NCBI RefSeq assembly: GCF_022751215.1
Contig: NZ_JAICDG010000011.1
Location: 1-64,000, forward strand
Origin: Actinomadura terrae
Lineage (GTDB): Bacteria > Actinomycetota > Actinomycetes > Streptosporangiales > Streptosporangiaceae
Direction of reading: 5' to 3'
Length of the DNA: 64,000 nucleotides
The notes below the pieces were generated by a model. The model saw nothing but the letters and a program-made list of their open reading frames with translations. It ran no database searches and was not told the origin of the DNA. Made by a program: the position numbers and the translations under genes. Every line of letters begins with the position of its first letter. Within the stretch, counting starts at the first letter, position 1. Below are positions 44,503 through 53,718 of the stretch, one piece after another.

Positions 44503-45620
44503 AGATCCTCTTCCTCGCGGGCGGCAGCCCGGCCACGGTCTTCGCCCTCGTGCCGCTGGCCACCGCCGCGCGGAACGCCGGGCACGAGGTGATGCTGGGG
44601 GTGACCGGGGAGACCGTGTGGGCGGCGACCGGGGTCGGGCTGCCCGCGCTCGCGGTCACGGAGCTGACCCTGCGCGACTTCATCTACAAGGACCGCCACG
44701 GCGAGCCGTCCGTCTTCCCGGCCGACCCGGTGGCACAGGACCGGTTCACCGGCGCGTGGTCGGCCCGGATGGGGGAGGCGGGCCTTCCCGTGCTGCGCGA
44801 GCTCGCGAAGGTCTGGCGTCCCGACGCCGTGGTCGGCGGCACGATGGCCTACGCGGCGCCGCTGCTCGCGGCCGAGCTCGGCGTCCCCCACGTCCGGCAG
44901 ACGTGGGACGGCAACGAGTTCGCCGAGGTCGACCGGGGCGCCGCCGAGGAGCTCGGGGTACCGGAGCTCCCCGCGCCCGACCTCTTCGTCGACATCACGC
45001 CGCCGAGCCTGCGCTTCCCCGGGGCCCCGGCCGCGCAGCCGATGCGGTGGCGGCCGGGGAACGTCCAGCGGCCGCTCGAACCCTGGATGTACACGCCGGG
45101 GCCGCGCCCCCGCGTCGTCGTCACCGCGGGCTCGCGGATCTCGGGCGGCGACAGGGCCGAGGCGGGCGACTACCGGCGGTACGGCTACGAGTTCCTGCTC
45201 GGGCTCGCCAAGGAGCTCTCCGGGCTCGACGCCGAGCTGGTGGTCGCCGCCCCCGACGACCTCACGGCCGCGCTGCGCGCCGAGCTGGGGGACGTGCACG
45301 CCGGCTGGGTGCCGCTGGACGTGGTGGCCCCGACCTGCGCGGCGATCGTGCACTCGTGCGGCGGCATCACCACCATGACGGCCGTGAGCGCCGGGGTGCC
45401 GCAGCTGGTGCTGCCGCTGGCCCCCGCGTTCCAGGCCCCGGCGCGGCGGCTCGTCGACCGGGGCGTCGCGCTGATGCCGGGCGAGGAGGGCCGCGCGGCG
45501 GCGTGCGGCACGCTGATAGGCGACCCCGCGTTCCGTGCGGCGGCGGCCGACCTGGCGGGCGAGGTGAGCGAGCTGCCGCCGCCCGCCGAGGTACTCGCCG
45601 TGGTCGAGAGCCTGCTGTGA
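44499..45620 (+). CDS. Glycosyltransferase, GT1 (antibiotic type)
   Basis: 373 aa. N-terminal acceptor domain begins KILFLAGGSPATVFALVPLA. The nucleotide-sugar domain has RPRVVVTAGSRISGG, VHAGWVPLDVVAPTCAAIVH and the donor motif HSCGGITTMTAVSAGVPQLV. This is the layout of actinomycete O/C-glycosyltransferases that attach deoxysugars to aromatic polyketides. It is the only glycosyltransferase in the window. Overlaps both neighbouring genes by ATGA/GTGA. Confidence 0.94.
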   Translation: MKILFLAGGSPATVFALVPLATAARNAGHEVMLGVTGETVWAATGVGLPALAVTELTLRDFIYKDRHGEPSVFPADPVAQDRFTGAWSARMGEAGLPVLRELAKVWRPDAVVGGTMAYAAPLLAAELGVPHVRQTWDGNEFAEVDRGAAEELGVPELPAPDLFVDITPPSLRFPGAPAAQPMRWRPGNVQRPLEPWMYTPGPRPRVVVTAGSRISGGDRAEAGDYRRYGYEFLLGLAKELSGLDAELVVAAPDDLTAALRAELGDVHAGWVPLDVVAPTCAAIVHSCGGITTMTAVSAGVPQLVLPLAPAFQAPARRLVDRGVALMPGEEGRAAACGTLIGDPAFRAAAADLAGEVSELPPPAEVLAVVESLL

Positions 45621-46567
45621 TCCGCCGCTCGGCGGTCGTGCTGGGCGGCACCGGCTTCATCGGACGCCAGGTCTGCGCCGTGTTCCGCGAGGCGGGCGTC
45701 CGGGTGACGCCGGTCGCGCGAGGCGCGCCCCGCCCCCTGGACCTGGCGGCCGCGGACACCGGGCGCCTGGCGGCGCTGCTGGCCGACGCCGCGCCGGACG
45801 TGCTGGTGAACGCGGCGGGCCGGGTCTGGGAGAGCACCGAGCGGGAGATGCTCGCGATGAACGCCGGGTTCGTCCAGCGCCTGGTCGACGTGGTGGCGGT
45901 GATGCCCCGCCCGCCCCGGCTGGTGCAGATCGGCACCGTGCACGAGTACGGCCCGGTGCCGTTCGGGACGGTGATCCGCGAGGATCGGGAGCCCGCGCCC
46001 GACAACGCCTACGGGCGTTCGAAGCTCCTCGCCACGGAGGCCGTGCTGCCCGCGGGCGGCACGGTGCTGCGGGCCGGCAACGCCTTCGGCCCGGGCACGC
46101 CCCGCGCCAGCCTGTTGGGCCGGGTCGCCGCGGCCCTCGCCGCCGATCGGGCCGCCCGGGCCAAAGGCGGGGCCGCCCCGCGCGCCGAGCCGCTCAGGCT
46201 GGGCCCGCTGAGGAGCCACTGCGATTTCGTGGACGTACGGGACGTGGCCGACGCGGTGCTCGCCGCCGTCCGGGAGCCGGCGTCCGCGGGACGCGTCATC
46301 AACATCGGACGCGGCGAGGCCCTGCCGGTCGGGCACCTCTTCGACCGCCTCGTCGCGCTGAGCGGCGGCGCGGTCGAGGTGGTCACCTCGCCGGAGCGGG
46401 GCGGCGCCGCCGACTCGAAGGCGCGCTGGCAGCAGCTGGACATCTCCCTGGCCGATCGCCTGCTGGGCTGGCGGCCGCGCCGCGGCGTCGACGAATCGCT
46501 GCTCGACCTGCTCGCGGAGGTGGGAGTCTCCGGCCGTGACCGGCTGCTTGACTTCAACCGCGGTTGA
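45617..46567 (+). CDS. NAD-dependent epimerase/dehydratase-type dTDP-sugar 4-ketoreductase
   Basis: 316 aa from a GTG overlapping the glycosyltransferase stop. It has the Rossmann loop AVVLGGTGFIGRQVCAVFRE, VLVNAAGRVWESTEREMLAM, IGTVHEYGPVP, and the catalytic YGRSK. These match extended SDRs that reduce the C4 keto group as the last deoxysugar step. Position after the glycosyltransferase supports this; epimerase activity is the alternative. Confidence 0.85.
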   Translation: MIRRSAVVLGGTGFIGRQVCAVFREAGVRVTPVARGAPRPLDLAAADTGRLAALLADAAPDVLVNAAGRVWESTEREMLAMNAGFVQRLVDVVAVMPRPPRLVQIGTVHEYGPVPFGTVIREDREPAPDNAYGRSKLLATEAVLPAGGTVLRAGNAFGPGTPRASLLGRVAAALAADRAARAKGGAAPRAEPLRLGPLRSHCDFVDVRDVADAVLAAVREPASAGRVINIGRGEALPVGHLFDRLVALSGGAVEVVTSPERGGAADSKARWQQLDISLADRLLGWRPRRGVDESLLDLLAEVGVSGRDRLLDFNRG

Positions 46568-46615
46568 AGTTGCACCGTGGGGACCGTCCACCATGACGGA
46601 CCCTGGAGACAGCCC

Positions 46616-48349
46616 GTGTTGTTCCGGCTCCTGCGCCGCCACCTGCGGCCCTACAAGCGCTCTTTGATCCTGCTGCTGCCATTGCAGACGGTCTCGGCGG
46701 TCGGCATGCTCACGCTGCCCGCGCTGAACGCCGACATCGTCGACCAGGGCGTGGTCACCGGGGACACCGGCCACATCGTGCGCGTCGGCGGCGTGATGCT
46801 GCTCGCCGCGCTCGTGCAGGCCGCGGGCACCGTGGCCGCGGTGCTGGTCGGCGCCCGGGTGGCGATGGCGGTCGGCCGGGACCTGCGGGCCGCGCTGTTC
46901 GGGCGGGTCCAGCGGTTCTCCGCCCAGGAGATGGCCCGGTTCGGCTCGCCCTCGCTGATCACCCGGACCACCAACGACGTCCAGCAGGTGCAGATGGTCG
47001 TGCTGCTGGCGCTCACGATGATGCTGATGGCGCCGATCATGGTCGTGGGCGGCGGTGCGATGGCGCTGCGGGAGAGCGCGCCGCTCTCGGCGGTCCTGCT
47101 GTTCTCGCTCCCCGCGATGGCGGTCATGTTCGGGATCGCGATCCGGTGGATGCAGCCGCTGTTCCGCCGGCTCCAGGGCCACCTGGACGCCGTCACCCGG
47201 ATCCTGCGCGACCAGATCACGGGGATGCGGGTCATGCGGGCCTTCGTCCGGGAGGAGCCCGAGCGGATCCGGTTCGCCGCGACCAACGAGGAGCTGCGGC
47301 GGGTCTCGGGCCGGGTCGGTTTCGTGATGACCTCCCTCTTCCCGCTGACGACGCTGCTGGCGAACGTGTCGGGCGTCGCGGTGCTCTGGTTCGGCGGGCA
47401 CATGGTCGGTGACGGCACCCTCCAGGTGGGCTCGCTGATCGCGTTCATGAGCTACCTCATGATGATCCTGATGACGATCACGCTCGCCATCTTCACGATC
47501 CTGATGATGCCGCGCGCCGCCGTCTGCGCGGAGCGCGTCCAGGAGGTCCTCGACACCCGGCCCAGCGTCGTGCCTCCCGACCCCGGGGTGTGGGAGACGC
47601 CGCTGCGCGGCACCCTCGAACTGCGCGACGTGGAGTTCGGGTATCCGGGCGCGGAGGAGCCCGTCCTCCAGGACCTCGACCTGGTCGCCCGGCCCGGTGA
47701 GATCGTCGCGGTGATCGGCAGCACCGGCAGCGGCAAGACCACCCTGCTCCACCTGGTCACGCGGCTGTTCGACGCGCGGCGGGGCGCGGTGCTCGTGAAC
47801 GGAGTGGACGTGCGGGAGCTGGCGCCCGCCCGGCTCTCCGAGATCATCGGCTACGTCCCGCAGAAGGCCTACCTCTTCGCCGGCACCATCGCCTCGAACC
47901 TGCGCTACGGCCGCCCCGACGCGACCGACGCCGAACTCTGGCGCGCGCTGGACATCGCCCAGGCCACGGGCTTCGTGGCGAGCATGCCGAACGGCCTGGA
48001 ATCGGAGGTCGCGCAGGGCGGGACCAACGTGTCCGGCGGCCAGCGCCAGCGGCTCGCCATCGCCCGCGTCCTGGTCCGGCGGCCCGAGATCTACCTGTTC
48101 GACGACTCGTTCTCGGCGCTCGACCACGTCACCGACGCGGCGCTGCGCGCCGCGCTCGTCGCGGAGACCCGGGACGCGACCGTCGTCATCGTCGCCCAGC
48201 GGGTCACGACGATCCGGCACGCCGACCGGATCGTGGTGCTCGACGAGGGGCGGATCGCCGGGGCCGGCACGCACGAGGAACTCATGGCCGGCAACACCGT
48301 CTACCGGGAGATCGTGCTCTCCCAGCTCACCGAGCGGGAGGCCGCGTGA
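46616..48349 (+). CDS. ABC exporter subunit A, degenerate ATP site
   Basis: 577 aa from a GTG behind CTGGAGAC (a GTG at 46577 is less likely). Six transmembrane helices (about 15-300) precede the nucleotide-binding domain. That domain has Walker A VIGSTGSGKTTLLHL, signature GTNVSGGQRQRLAIARV and Walker B IYLFDDSFSALD. The residue after the Walker B Asp is Asp rather than the catalytic Glu, typical of the weak site in heterodimeric exporters. It pairs with the next gene (TGATG overlap) and probably exports the product, giving self-resistance. Confidence 0.94.
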   Translation: MLFRLLRRHLRPYKRSLILLLPLQTVSAVGMLTLPALNADIVDQGVVTGDTGHIVRVGGVMLLAALVQAAGTVAAVLVGARVAMAVGRDLRAALFGRVQRFSAQEMARFGSPSLITRTTNDVQQVQMVVLLALTMMLMAPIMVVGGGAMALRESAPLSAVLLFSLPAMAVMFGIAIRWMQPLFRRLQGHLDAVTRILRDQITGMRVMRAFVREEPERIRFAATNEELRRVSGRVGFVMTSLFPLTTLLANVSGVAVLWFGGHMVGDGTLQVGSLIAFMSYLMMILMTITLAIFTILMMPRAAVCAERVQEVLDTRPSVVPPDPGVWETPLRGTLELRDVEFGYPGAEEPVLQDLDLVARPGEIVAVIGSTGSGKTTLLHLVTRLFDARRGAVLVNGVDVRELAPARLSEIIGYVPQKAYLFAGTIASNLRYGRPDATDAELWRALDIAQATGFVASMPNGLESEVAQGGTNVSGGQRQRLAIARVLVRRPEIYLFDDSFSALDHVTDAALRAALVAETRDATVVIVAQRVTTIRHADRIVVLDEGRIAGAGTHEELMAGNTVYREIVLSQLTEREAA

Positions 48350-50271
48350 TGGCGGAGTCGTCCAGCACGGAGTCGTCCAGCACGGAGTCGTCCAGCACGG
48401 AGTCGTCCAGCACGGAGCGGCGGCCCGCGTCCACCGGCGGCCCGCGGTTCCGCGGCGGGCCCGCGGCGTTCGTCCAGGGCCCGACCCTGGACAGGTCGCG
48501 CGACGCGCTCGCGACCGCCCGGCGCCTGCTGGCGCTGATCCGCCGGGAGCGGTCGCTGCTGGCGGTCTCGGTGGCGTTGACGCTCGCCAGCGTCGCGCTG
48601 CTGCTGTTCGGGCCGCGCGTCCTCGGTCACGCGACCGATCTGATCTTCGCCGGCGTCGTCGGGCACCGGCCCATCGACTTCGACGCGGTGGGCCGGACGC
48701 TGGTCCTGGCCCTCGGCCTCTACGGGGCGGCGACGGCGCTCCTGCTGCTCCAGGCCAGGGTCGTCGCCGCCATCGTGCAGCGGGCGATGTTCCGGCTGCG
48801 CGCGCAGGTCCAGCACAAGCTGTCGGTGCTGCCGCTCGGCTACCTGGACGGGCGGCCCAAGGGCGAGCTGCTCAGCCGGACGACCAACGACATCGACAAC
48901 GTCGGCCAGTCGGTGCAGCAGACGTTCAGCATCATGTTGAACGCCGTGCTCACGTTCTTCGCGGTGCTGAGCATGATGTTCGTGATCTCGCCGCTGCTGG
49001 CGGCGGTGGCGCTGACGACGCTGCCGCTCACCGTCCTCGCGACCAGGCAGATCGCCAAGCGGTCCAAGCCGCTGTTCCTGGACCAGTGGGGCACCACGGG
49101 CAGGCTGAACGGGCACATCGAGGAGATGTTCACCGGGCACGTCCTGGTCAGGGTCTTCGGCCGCCAGGACGAGGCCGCGCGCACCTTCGAGGAGCACAAC
49201 AACGGGCTGTACGAGTCGAGCAGCAGGGCGCAGTTCATCTCCGGGCTGGCCCGGCCCGCGATGATGTTCCTCGGCAACGTCAACTACCTGCTGGTCGCGG
49301 TGGTCGGCGGGCTCCGGGTCGCGTCCGGCGCGGTGTCGCTCGGCGACGTCCAGGCGTTCGTCCAGTACTCGCAGCAGCTCGGCCAGTCGGTCAGCCAGGC
49401 GACCGGCATGCTCGGCCTCGTGCAGTCCGGCCTCGCCTCGGCCGAGCGGGTCCTCGACCTGCTCGACGCCGAGGAGCAGGGGCCCGACCCGGCCGAGCCG
49501 CGCAGCCCCCGGCAGGTGCGCGGCAGGGTGGAGTTCGAGCACGTGTCGTTCTCCTACGATCCCGGCACTCCGCTCATCGAGGACCTGAGCCTCGCGGTCG
49601 CGCCCGGGCAGACGGCGGCGATCGTCGGGCCGACCGGGGCGGGCAAGACGACGCTGGTCAACCTGCTCATGCGGTTCTACGAGGTGTCCGGCGGCCGGAT
49701 CACCCTCGACGGCGTCGACATCGCCGGCATGACGCGGGCCGACCTGCGCTCCAGGACCGGCATGGTGCTCCAGGACTCGTGGCTGTTCGGCGGCACCATC
49801 GCCGAGAACATCGCCTACGGGCGCGCGGGCGCCACCCGCGAGCAGATCGTCGCGGCGGCCCGGGCCACCCACGTCGACCACTTCGTGCGCACGCTGCCCG
49901 ACGGCTACGACACCGTCCTGGACGAGGAGGGGGCCGGCCTCAGCAGCGGCGAGCGACAGCTCATCACGATCGCGCGGGCCTTCATCGCCGAGCCGGCGAT
50001 CCTGATCCTCGACGAGGCGACCAGTTCCGTCGACACCCGGACCGAGCTGCTGGTCCAGCGCGCGATGAGCACGTTGCGCGCGGGCCGCACCAGCTTCGTG
50101 ATCGCGCACCGGCTCTCCACGGTCCGGGAGGCCGACCTGATCCTCGTCATGGAGGACGGGCGGATCGTCGAGCAGGGCACGCACGCCGGGCTGCTGGCGT
50201 CCGGCGGCGCCTACGCGGCGCTTTACGAGAGCCAGTTCTCGGGGGCGCTCACCGCCGATACCGAGCCTTGA
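48349..50271 (+). CDS. ABC exporter subunit B, intact ATP site
   Basis: 640 aa. An odd N-terminus of four SSSTE repeats and a Gly/Pro/Arg stretch (residues 1-40) precedes six transmembrane helices and the nucleotide-binding domain. That domain has Walker A VGPTGAGKTTLVNLLMRFYE, signature GLSSGERQLITIARAF, and Walker B AILILDEATSSVDTRTE with the catalytic Glu. It completes the heterodimer with the preceding subunit. The N-terminal extension is probably cytoplasmic and disordered. Confidence 0.94.
   Translation: MAESSSTESSSTESSSTESSSTERRPASTGGPRFRGGPAAFVQGPTLDRSRDALATARRLLALIRRERSLLAVSVALTLASVALLLFGPRVLGHATDLIFAGVVGHRPIDFDAVGRTLVLALGLYGAATALLLLQARVVAAIVQRAMFRLRAQVQHKLSVLPLGYLDGRPKGELLSRTTNDIDNVGQSVQQTFSIMLNAVLTFFAVLSMMFVISPLLAAVALTTLPLTVLATRQIAKRSKPLFLDQWGTTGRLNGHIEEMFTGHVLVRVFGRQDEAARTFEEHNNGLYESSSRAQFISGLARPAMMFLGNVNYLLVAVVGGLRVASGAVSLGDVQAFVQYSQQLGQSVSQATGMLGLVQSGLASAERVLDLLDAEEQGPDPAEPRSPRQVRGRVEFEHVSFSYDPGTPLIEDLSLAVAPGQTAAIVGPTGAGKTTLVNLLMRFYEVSGGRITLDGVDIAGMTRADLRSRTGMVLQDSWLFGGTIAENIAYGRAGATREQIVAAARATHVDHFVRTLPDGYDTVLDEEGAGLSSGERQLITIARAFIAEPAILILDEATSSVDTRTELLVQRAMSTLRAGRTSFVIAHRLSTVREADLILVMEDGRIVEQGTHAGLLASGGAYAALYESQFSGALTADTEP
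48358..48417 (+). repeat. Four perfect tandem copies of a 15-bp unit
   Basis: TCGTCCAGCACGGAG is repeated four times without change, encoding SSSTE four times at the N-terminus of ABC subunit B. Perfect identity suggests recent slippage; copy number may vary among strains. Confidence 0.95.
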
Positions 50272-50343
50272 TCGACCACGTTCTGACTTTTCACCTCACC
50301 ACTAAGAATGTATTCGGCCCATAGCAATCTGGAAGGGACCGCC

Positions 50344-50940
50344 ATGTCCGGCAACAAACTGCGTCTCCTCGTGATCGTCGGCAGCGTTCGGGGCGGCCGC
50401 CTGGCCCCCACCGTCGGCAATTGGTTCGTCGCGGAGACGGAGAAATTCGGCGAATTCGAGATCGACGTGCTGGACCTGGCCGACGTCGACCTGCCGCTCG
50501 CGATGCCGTCCTACGGCGACGAGCCCGCGCCCGAGGTCAGGGCGGTCAAGGACCCGCTCACCGCGCGGGTGGTCGCGGCGGACGCCTACGTCGTCGTCAC
50601 GCCCGAGTACAACCACAGCTTCCCGGCCGCGCTCAAGAACATGATCGACTGGCACCTCACCGAGTGGGCCGCCAAGCCGGTCGGCTTCGTGTCCTACGGC
50701 GGGGTCTCCGGCGGCCTGCGCGCCACCGAGCACCTGCGCGGCGTCTTCGCCGAGCTGAACACGGTGACGGTGCGCGAGACCGTCAGCTTCACCGACGCGT
50801 GGGGCCACTGGGACCACTCGGGCAACTGGCCCAAGGAGCCCGAGCCCTGCAACGAGGCGGCCAAGAAGCTCCTCGTCCAGCTGCACTGGTGGGCGGAGGT
50901 CCTGGCCGAAGCCAAGGAGAGGATGCCCTTCCCGGTGTGA
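50344..50940 (+). CDS. NADPH-dependent FMN reductase
   Basis: 198 aa from the ATG at 50344, behind GGAAGGG. The flavodoxin-like fold is shown by RLLVIVGSVRGGRLAPTVGN, VVVTPEYNHSFPAALKNMID and KPVGFVSYGGVSGGLRATEH. It would supply reduced flavin to a two-component oxygenase such as the ABM-type protein of this cluster, or reduce a quinone intermediate. A 72-bp gap to the ABC genes and a strong downstream hairpin make it nearly a unit of its own. Confidence 0.92.
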   Translation: MSGNKLRLLVIVGSVRGGRLAPTVGNWFVAETEKFGEFEIDVLDLADVDLPLAMPSYGDEPAPEVRAVKDPLTARVVAADAYVVVTPEYNHSFPAALKNMIDWHLTEWAAKPVGFVSYGGVSGGLRATEHLRGVFAELNTVTVRETVSFTDAWGHWDHSGNWPKEPEPCNEAAKKLLVQLHWWAEVLAEAKERMPFPV

Positions 50941-51014
50941 CGCCCGTCCCGGCGTAAGGAACAACCGAAGAACCCCGCACGAGACCGGGCCCTCGGGCCC
51001 GTCCGGTCTCAGGA

Positions 51015-51043
51015 GAAGAGGCGCGATGAACTCGCGCCTCTTC
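51015..51043 (+). terminator. Rho-independent-type terminator after the FMN reductase
   Basis: GAAGAGGCGCG and CGCGCCTCTTC are a perfect 11-bp inverted repeat around a seven-base loop, followed by GGCTTTT. It lies between the FMN reductase and the 2,3-dehydratase. The loop contains an ATG in frame with the dehydratase, which is why I place the real start later, at 51086. A second hairpin without a T-run (50981-51010) lies just before it. Confidence 0.75.
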
Positions 51044-51085
51044 GGCTTTTCCGAGGAAGTCTCCGCCGACACAGGAGTCGAGCTG

Positions 51086-52480
51086 ATGAGCACCCCGACC
51101 GCCGCGCCGCTCCGGCGGCGCGCCGAGCCCGATCCGGCCGTGCGCCTCGCGCGATCGGCCGCCACCACGGAGGGCGTGGACCTGACCACCGAGGACGTGC
51201 CCGGCTGGATGGCCGAACGCCTCGGGACCCACGAGTTCCAGGTGGACCGCGTCCCCTTCACCGATCTGGACGGCTGGTACTTCGACGGGACCACCGGCGA
51301 CCTCCGCCACCGCAGCGGCCGGTTCTTCAGCGTCGAGGGCCTGCACACGCGGGTGACCGACACGACCGGCGCCGCCACGACGCGCGAGTGGGCCCAGCCG
51401 ATCCTCAGCCAGCCCGAGATCGGCATCCTCGGCCTGCTGGTCAAGGACTTCGACGGCGTCCCGCACATCCTGACGCAGGCCAAGATGGAGCCCGGCAACT
51501 CCAACCGGCTGCAACTGTCGCCGACCGTGCAGGCCACGTGGAGCAACTACAACCGGGTGCACCAGGGCGCGGCCGTCCGGTACCTGGAGTTCTTCAACGG
51601 GCCCGGCCGCGGCCCGGTCCTCGCGGACGTCCTGCAATCGGAGCAGGGCGCGTGGTTCTACCGCAAGGTCAACCGCAACGTGATCGTCGAGGCGCGGGGG
51701 GAGGTCCCGCCGCACGAGGACTTCCGCTGGCTGACCGTCGGGCAGATCGGCCGGCTGCTGCACCACGACACGGTCGTCTCGATGGACCTGCGGTCGGCGC
51801 TCTCCTGCCTGCCCTTCGACCGGGCCGAGGCGGTCGCGCTGCACTCCGACACCGACGTGCTCTCCTGGTTCACCGGCATGCGCAGCCGCTACGACGTGCG
51901 CGCCCACCGCATCCCCCTGGCGGACGTGCCGGGATGGGCGCGCACGGACTCGGTCATCGAGCACCCGAACGGACGGTACTTCCGGATCGTGGGCGTCTCG
52001 GTCCGGGCCGGGAGCCGGGAGGTCGGGAGGTGGGCCCAGCCGCTGCTGGAGCCCACGGGCCAGGGTGTCGCCGCGTTCCTCTCGTGCCGGATCGAGGGGG
52101 TGCGGCACGTGCTCGCGCACGCCCGCGCCGAAGCCGGGTTCGCGGGCTCGGTGGAGATCGGGCCGACCGTCCAGTGCATGCCGGGGAACTACGCCGATAG
52201 GCCCGCCGAGGACAGGCCCGCGTTCCTCGACCGCGTGCTGGCGGCCGACCCGGCGCACGTCCGCTACTCGGCGGTGCAGTCGGAGGAGGGCGGCCGGTTC
52301 CTCAACGCCGACAACCGCTATCTCGTCGTCGACGTCGCGGAGCCGTTCGAGCCGCCGCCCGACTACCGCTGGCTGTCCCACGGCCAGCTCAACCTCCTGG
52401 TGCGGCACGGCCACTACCTCAACGTCCAGGCCCGTACCTTGCTCGCGGGCCTGAACGCGATGCCCGCCGCCGAGCGATGA
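51086..52480 (+). CDS. dTDP-4-keto-6-deoxyhexose 2,3-dehydratase
   Basis: 464 aa from the ATG at 51086 (AGGAG eight bases upstream). The protein consists of two homologous halves, as in the NDP-hexose 2,3-dehydratase family. Each half has a WAQP(I/L)L segment, an IGILGLLVKDFDGVPHILTQ or VAAFLSCRIEGVRHVLAHAR stretch, and a SPTVQ/GPTVQ segment (residues about 30-240 and 260-460). It starts removal of the C2 hydroxyl, so the attached sugar should be a 2,6-dideoxyhexose. A 3-ketoreductase partner is not in the window. Confidence 0.95.
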   Translation: MSTPTAAPLRRRAEPDPAVRLARSAATTEGVDLTTEDVPGWMAERLGTHEFQVDRVPFTDLDGWYFDGTTGDLRHRSGRFFSVEGLHTRVTDTTGAATTREWAQPILSQPEIGILGLLVKDFDGVPHILTQAKMEPGNSNRLQLSPTVQATWSNYNRVHQGAAVRYLEFFNGPGRGPVLADVLQSEQGAWFYRKVNRNVIVEARGEVPPHEDFRWLTVGQIGRLLHHDTVVSMDLRSALSCLPFDRAEAVALHSDTDVLSWFTGMRSRYDVRAHRIPLADVPGWARTDSVIEHPNGRYFRIVGVSVRAGSREVGRWAQPLLEPTGQGVAAFLSCRIEGVRHVLAHARAEAGFAGSVEIGPTVQCMPGNYADRPAEDRPAFLDRVLAADPAHVRYSAVQSEEGGRFLNADNRYLVVDVAEPFEPPPDYRWLSHGQLNLLVRHGHYLNVQARTLLAGLNAMPAAER

Positions 52481-52491
52481 GGGGGCACCGC

Positions 52492-53718
52492 ATGCCCGGA
52501 GCCGCGGCACGCGTCGTCGTCACCGGAATCGGGGTGGTCTCCAGCATCGGGACAGGCGTGCGGGAGTTCACCCAGGCCCTGCGGGACGGCCGGAGCGGCG
52601 TGTCACCGATCACCTCCTTCGACACCACCGGGTTCGAGCACGCCAACGGCTGCGAGGTTCGGGACTTCAAGCCCGAGGAGTGGATCCGCCGCACTCCGTT
52701 GGACGGCCTCGGCCGCGCCGCGCGGCTCTCCGTGGCCGCCGCCCGCATGGCCGTCGCCGACGCCGGTCTCACCGACGCCGAACTGGGCGGCCGGCGGGCG
52801 CACATCTCCGTCGGGACGACCGACGGCGAGACCGGCGGGCTGGACCAGCTCACCGAGGCCGACCTCGCCGGTGGGCCGCGGTCCTGGAGCCCCGCGACGG
52901 CCCGGAGCATCCCGGCGGTCCGCCTGTCCTCGGCGATCGCCGCCGAACTGGGCATGGCCGACGCCGAGGCGGGCACCTTCGCCACCGCCTGCTCGGCGGG
53001 GAACTACGCGATCGGCTCGGGCCTGGACGCCCTCCGGCTCGGCGAGGCCGACCTCGCCCTGTGCGGGGGCGCCGACGCCGTCTGCCGCAAGACCTTCACC
53101 GCGTTCTACCGGCTGGGCACGATCGCGCCCGACCGCTGCCGGCCGTTCGACAAGGACCGGCAGGGCATCCTCACCGGGGAGGGCGCCGCCGTCCTCGTCC
53201 TGGAGACCCTGGAGGCCGCGCGGCGCAGGGGCGCGCGCGTCTACGCCGAGGTGCTGGGATACGGGCTCAACTGCGACGCCTCCCACCCCGTCGCCCCCGA
53301 CCAGGACGGCATCGCCCGCTGCATGGAGCTCGCGCTCGAGGACGCGGGCGTGCGGCCCGAGCAGGTCGACCTGATCTCGGCGCACGGCACCGGCACGAAG
53401 GCCAACGACGTCACCGAATGCCGGGCCATCCACGAGGTGTACGGGGGTCGCCCGCCGCGCACGGTCTCGCTGAAGTCGATGCTCGGGCACACGATGGGGG
53501 CCGCCGCCGCGCTGGCCGGGGCCGCCTGCTCGCTCGCCATCACGCACGGCTTCGTCCCGCCGACCACCGGCCACCGCGAGACCGACCCCGAGTGCGAGGT
53601 CGACTGCGTTCCCAACCACTCCGTCCCGGCGGACCTGGAGATCGTGCAGAGCAACGGGCTGGCCTTCGCCGGCAACAACGCCGTGGTGCTGTTCGGCAAG
53701 TACAAGGAGCAGGCGTGA
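52492..53718 (+). CDS. Second ketosynthase (FabF-like, non-aromatic type)
   Basis: 408 aa from the ATG at 52492 behind GAGGGGG (the ATG at 52477 is the alternative). Catalytic residues are complete: Cys167 (TFATACSAGNYAIGSGLDAL), His298 (LISAHGTGTKANDVTE), Lys328 and His333 (LKSMLGHTMGAAAALAG). The context TACSAGNYA and AHGTGTKAND differs from aromatic KSalpha and is closer to the FabF-like KS of highly reducing type II systems. It is coupled by TGATG to an inactive homologue, so it should act as a KS/CLF-like heterodimer. Confidence 0.9.
   Translation: MPGAAARVVVTGIGVVSSIGTGVREFTQALRDGRSGVSPITSFDTTGFEHANGCEVRDFKPEEWIRRTPLDGLGRAARLSVAAARMAVADAGLTDAELGGRRAHISVGTTDGETGGLDQLTEADLAGGPRSWSPATARSIPAVRLSSAIAAELGMADAEAGTFATACSAGNYAIGSGLDALRLGEADLALCGGADAVCRKTFTAFYRLGTIAPDRCRPFDKDRQGILTGEGAAVLVLETLEAARRRGARVYAEVLGYGLNCDASHPVAPDQDGIARCMELALEDAGVRPEQVDLISAHGTGTKANDVTECRAIHEVYGGRPPRTVSLKSMLGHTMGAAAALAGAACSLAITHGFVPPTTGHRETDPECEVDCVPNHSVPADLEIVQSNGLAFAGNNAVVLFGKYKEQA

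Noticed and set aside
45185..48274. Minus-strand open frame of 1029 codons opposite the sugar and ABC genes
   Set aside because: Product is Arg/Gly/His/Asp-rich low complexity with no domain; it is the antisense shadow of strongly supported plus-strand genes in high-GC DNA.
50981..51010. GAGACCGG/CCGGTCTC hairpin as a terminator
   Set aside because: No T-run follows; the perfect hairpin at 51015-51043 with GGCTTTT is the better terminator.
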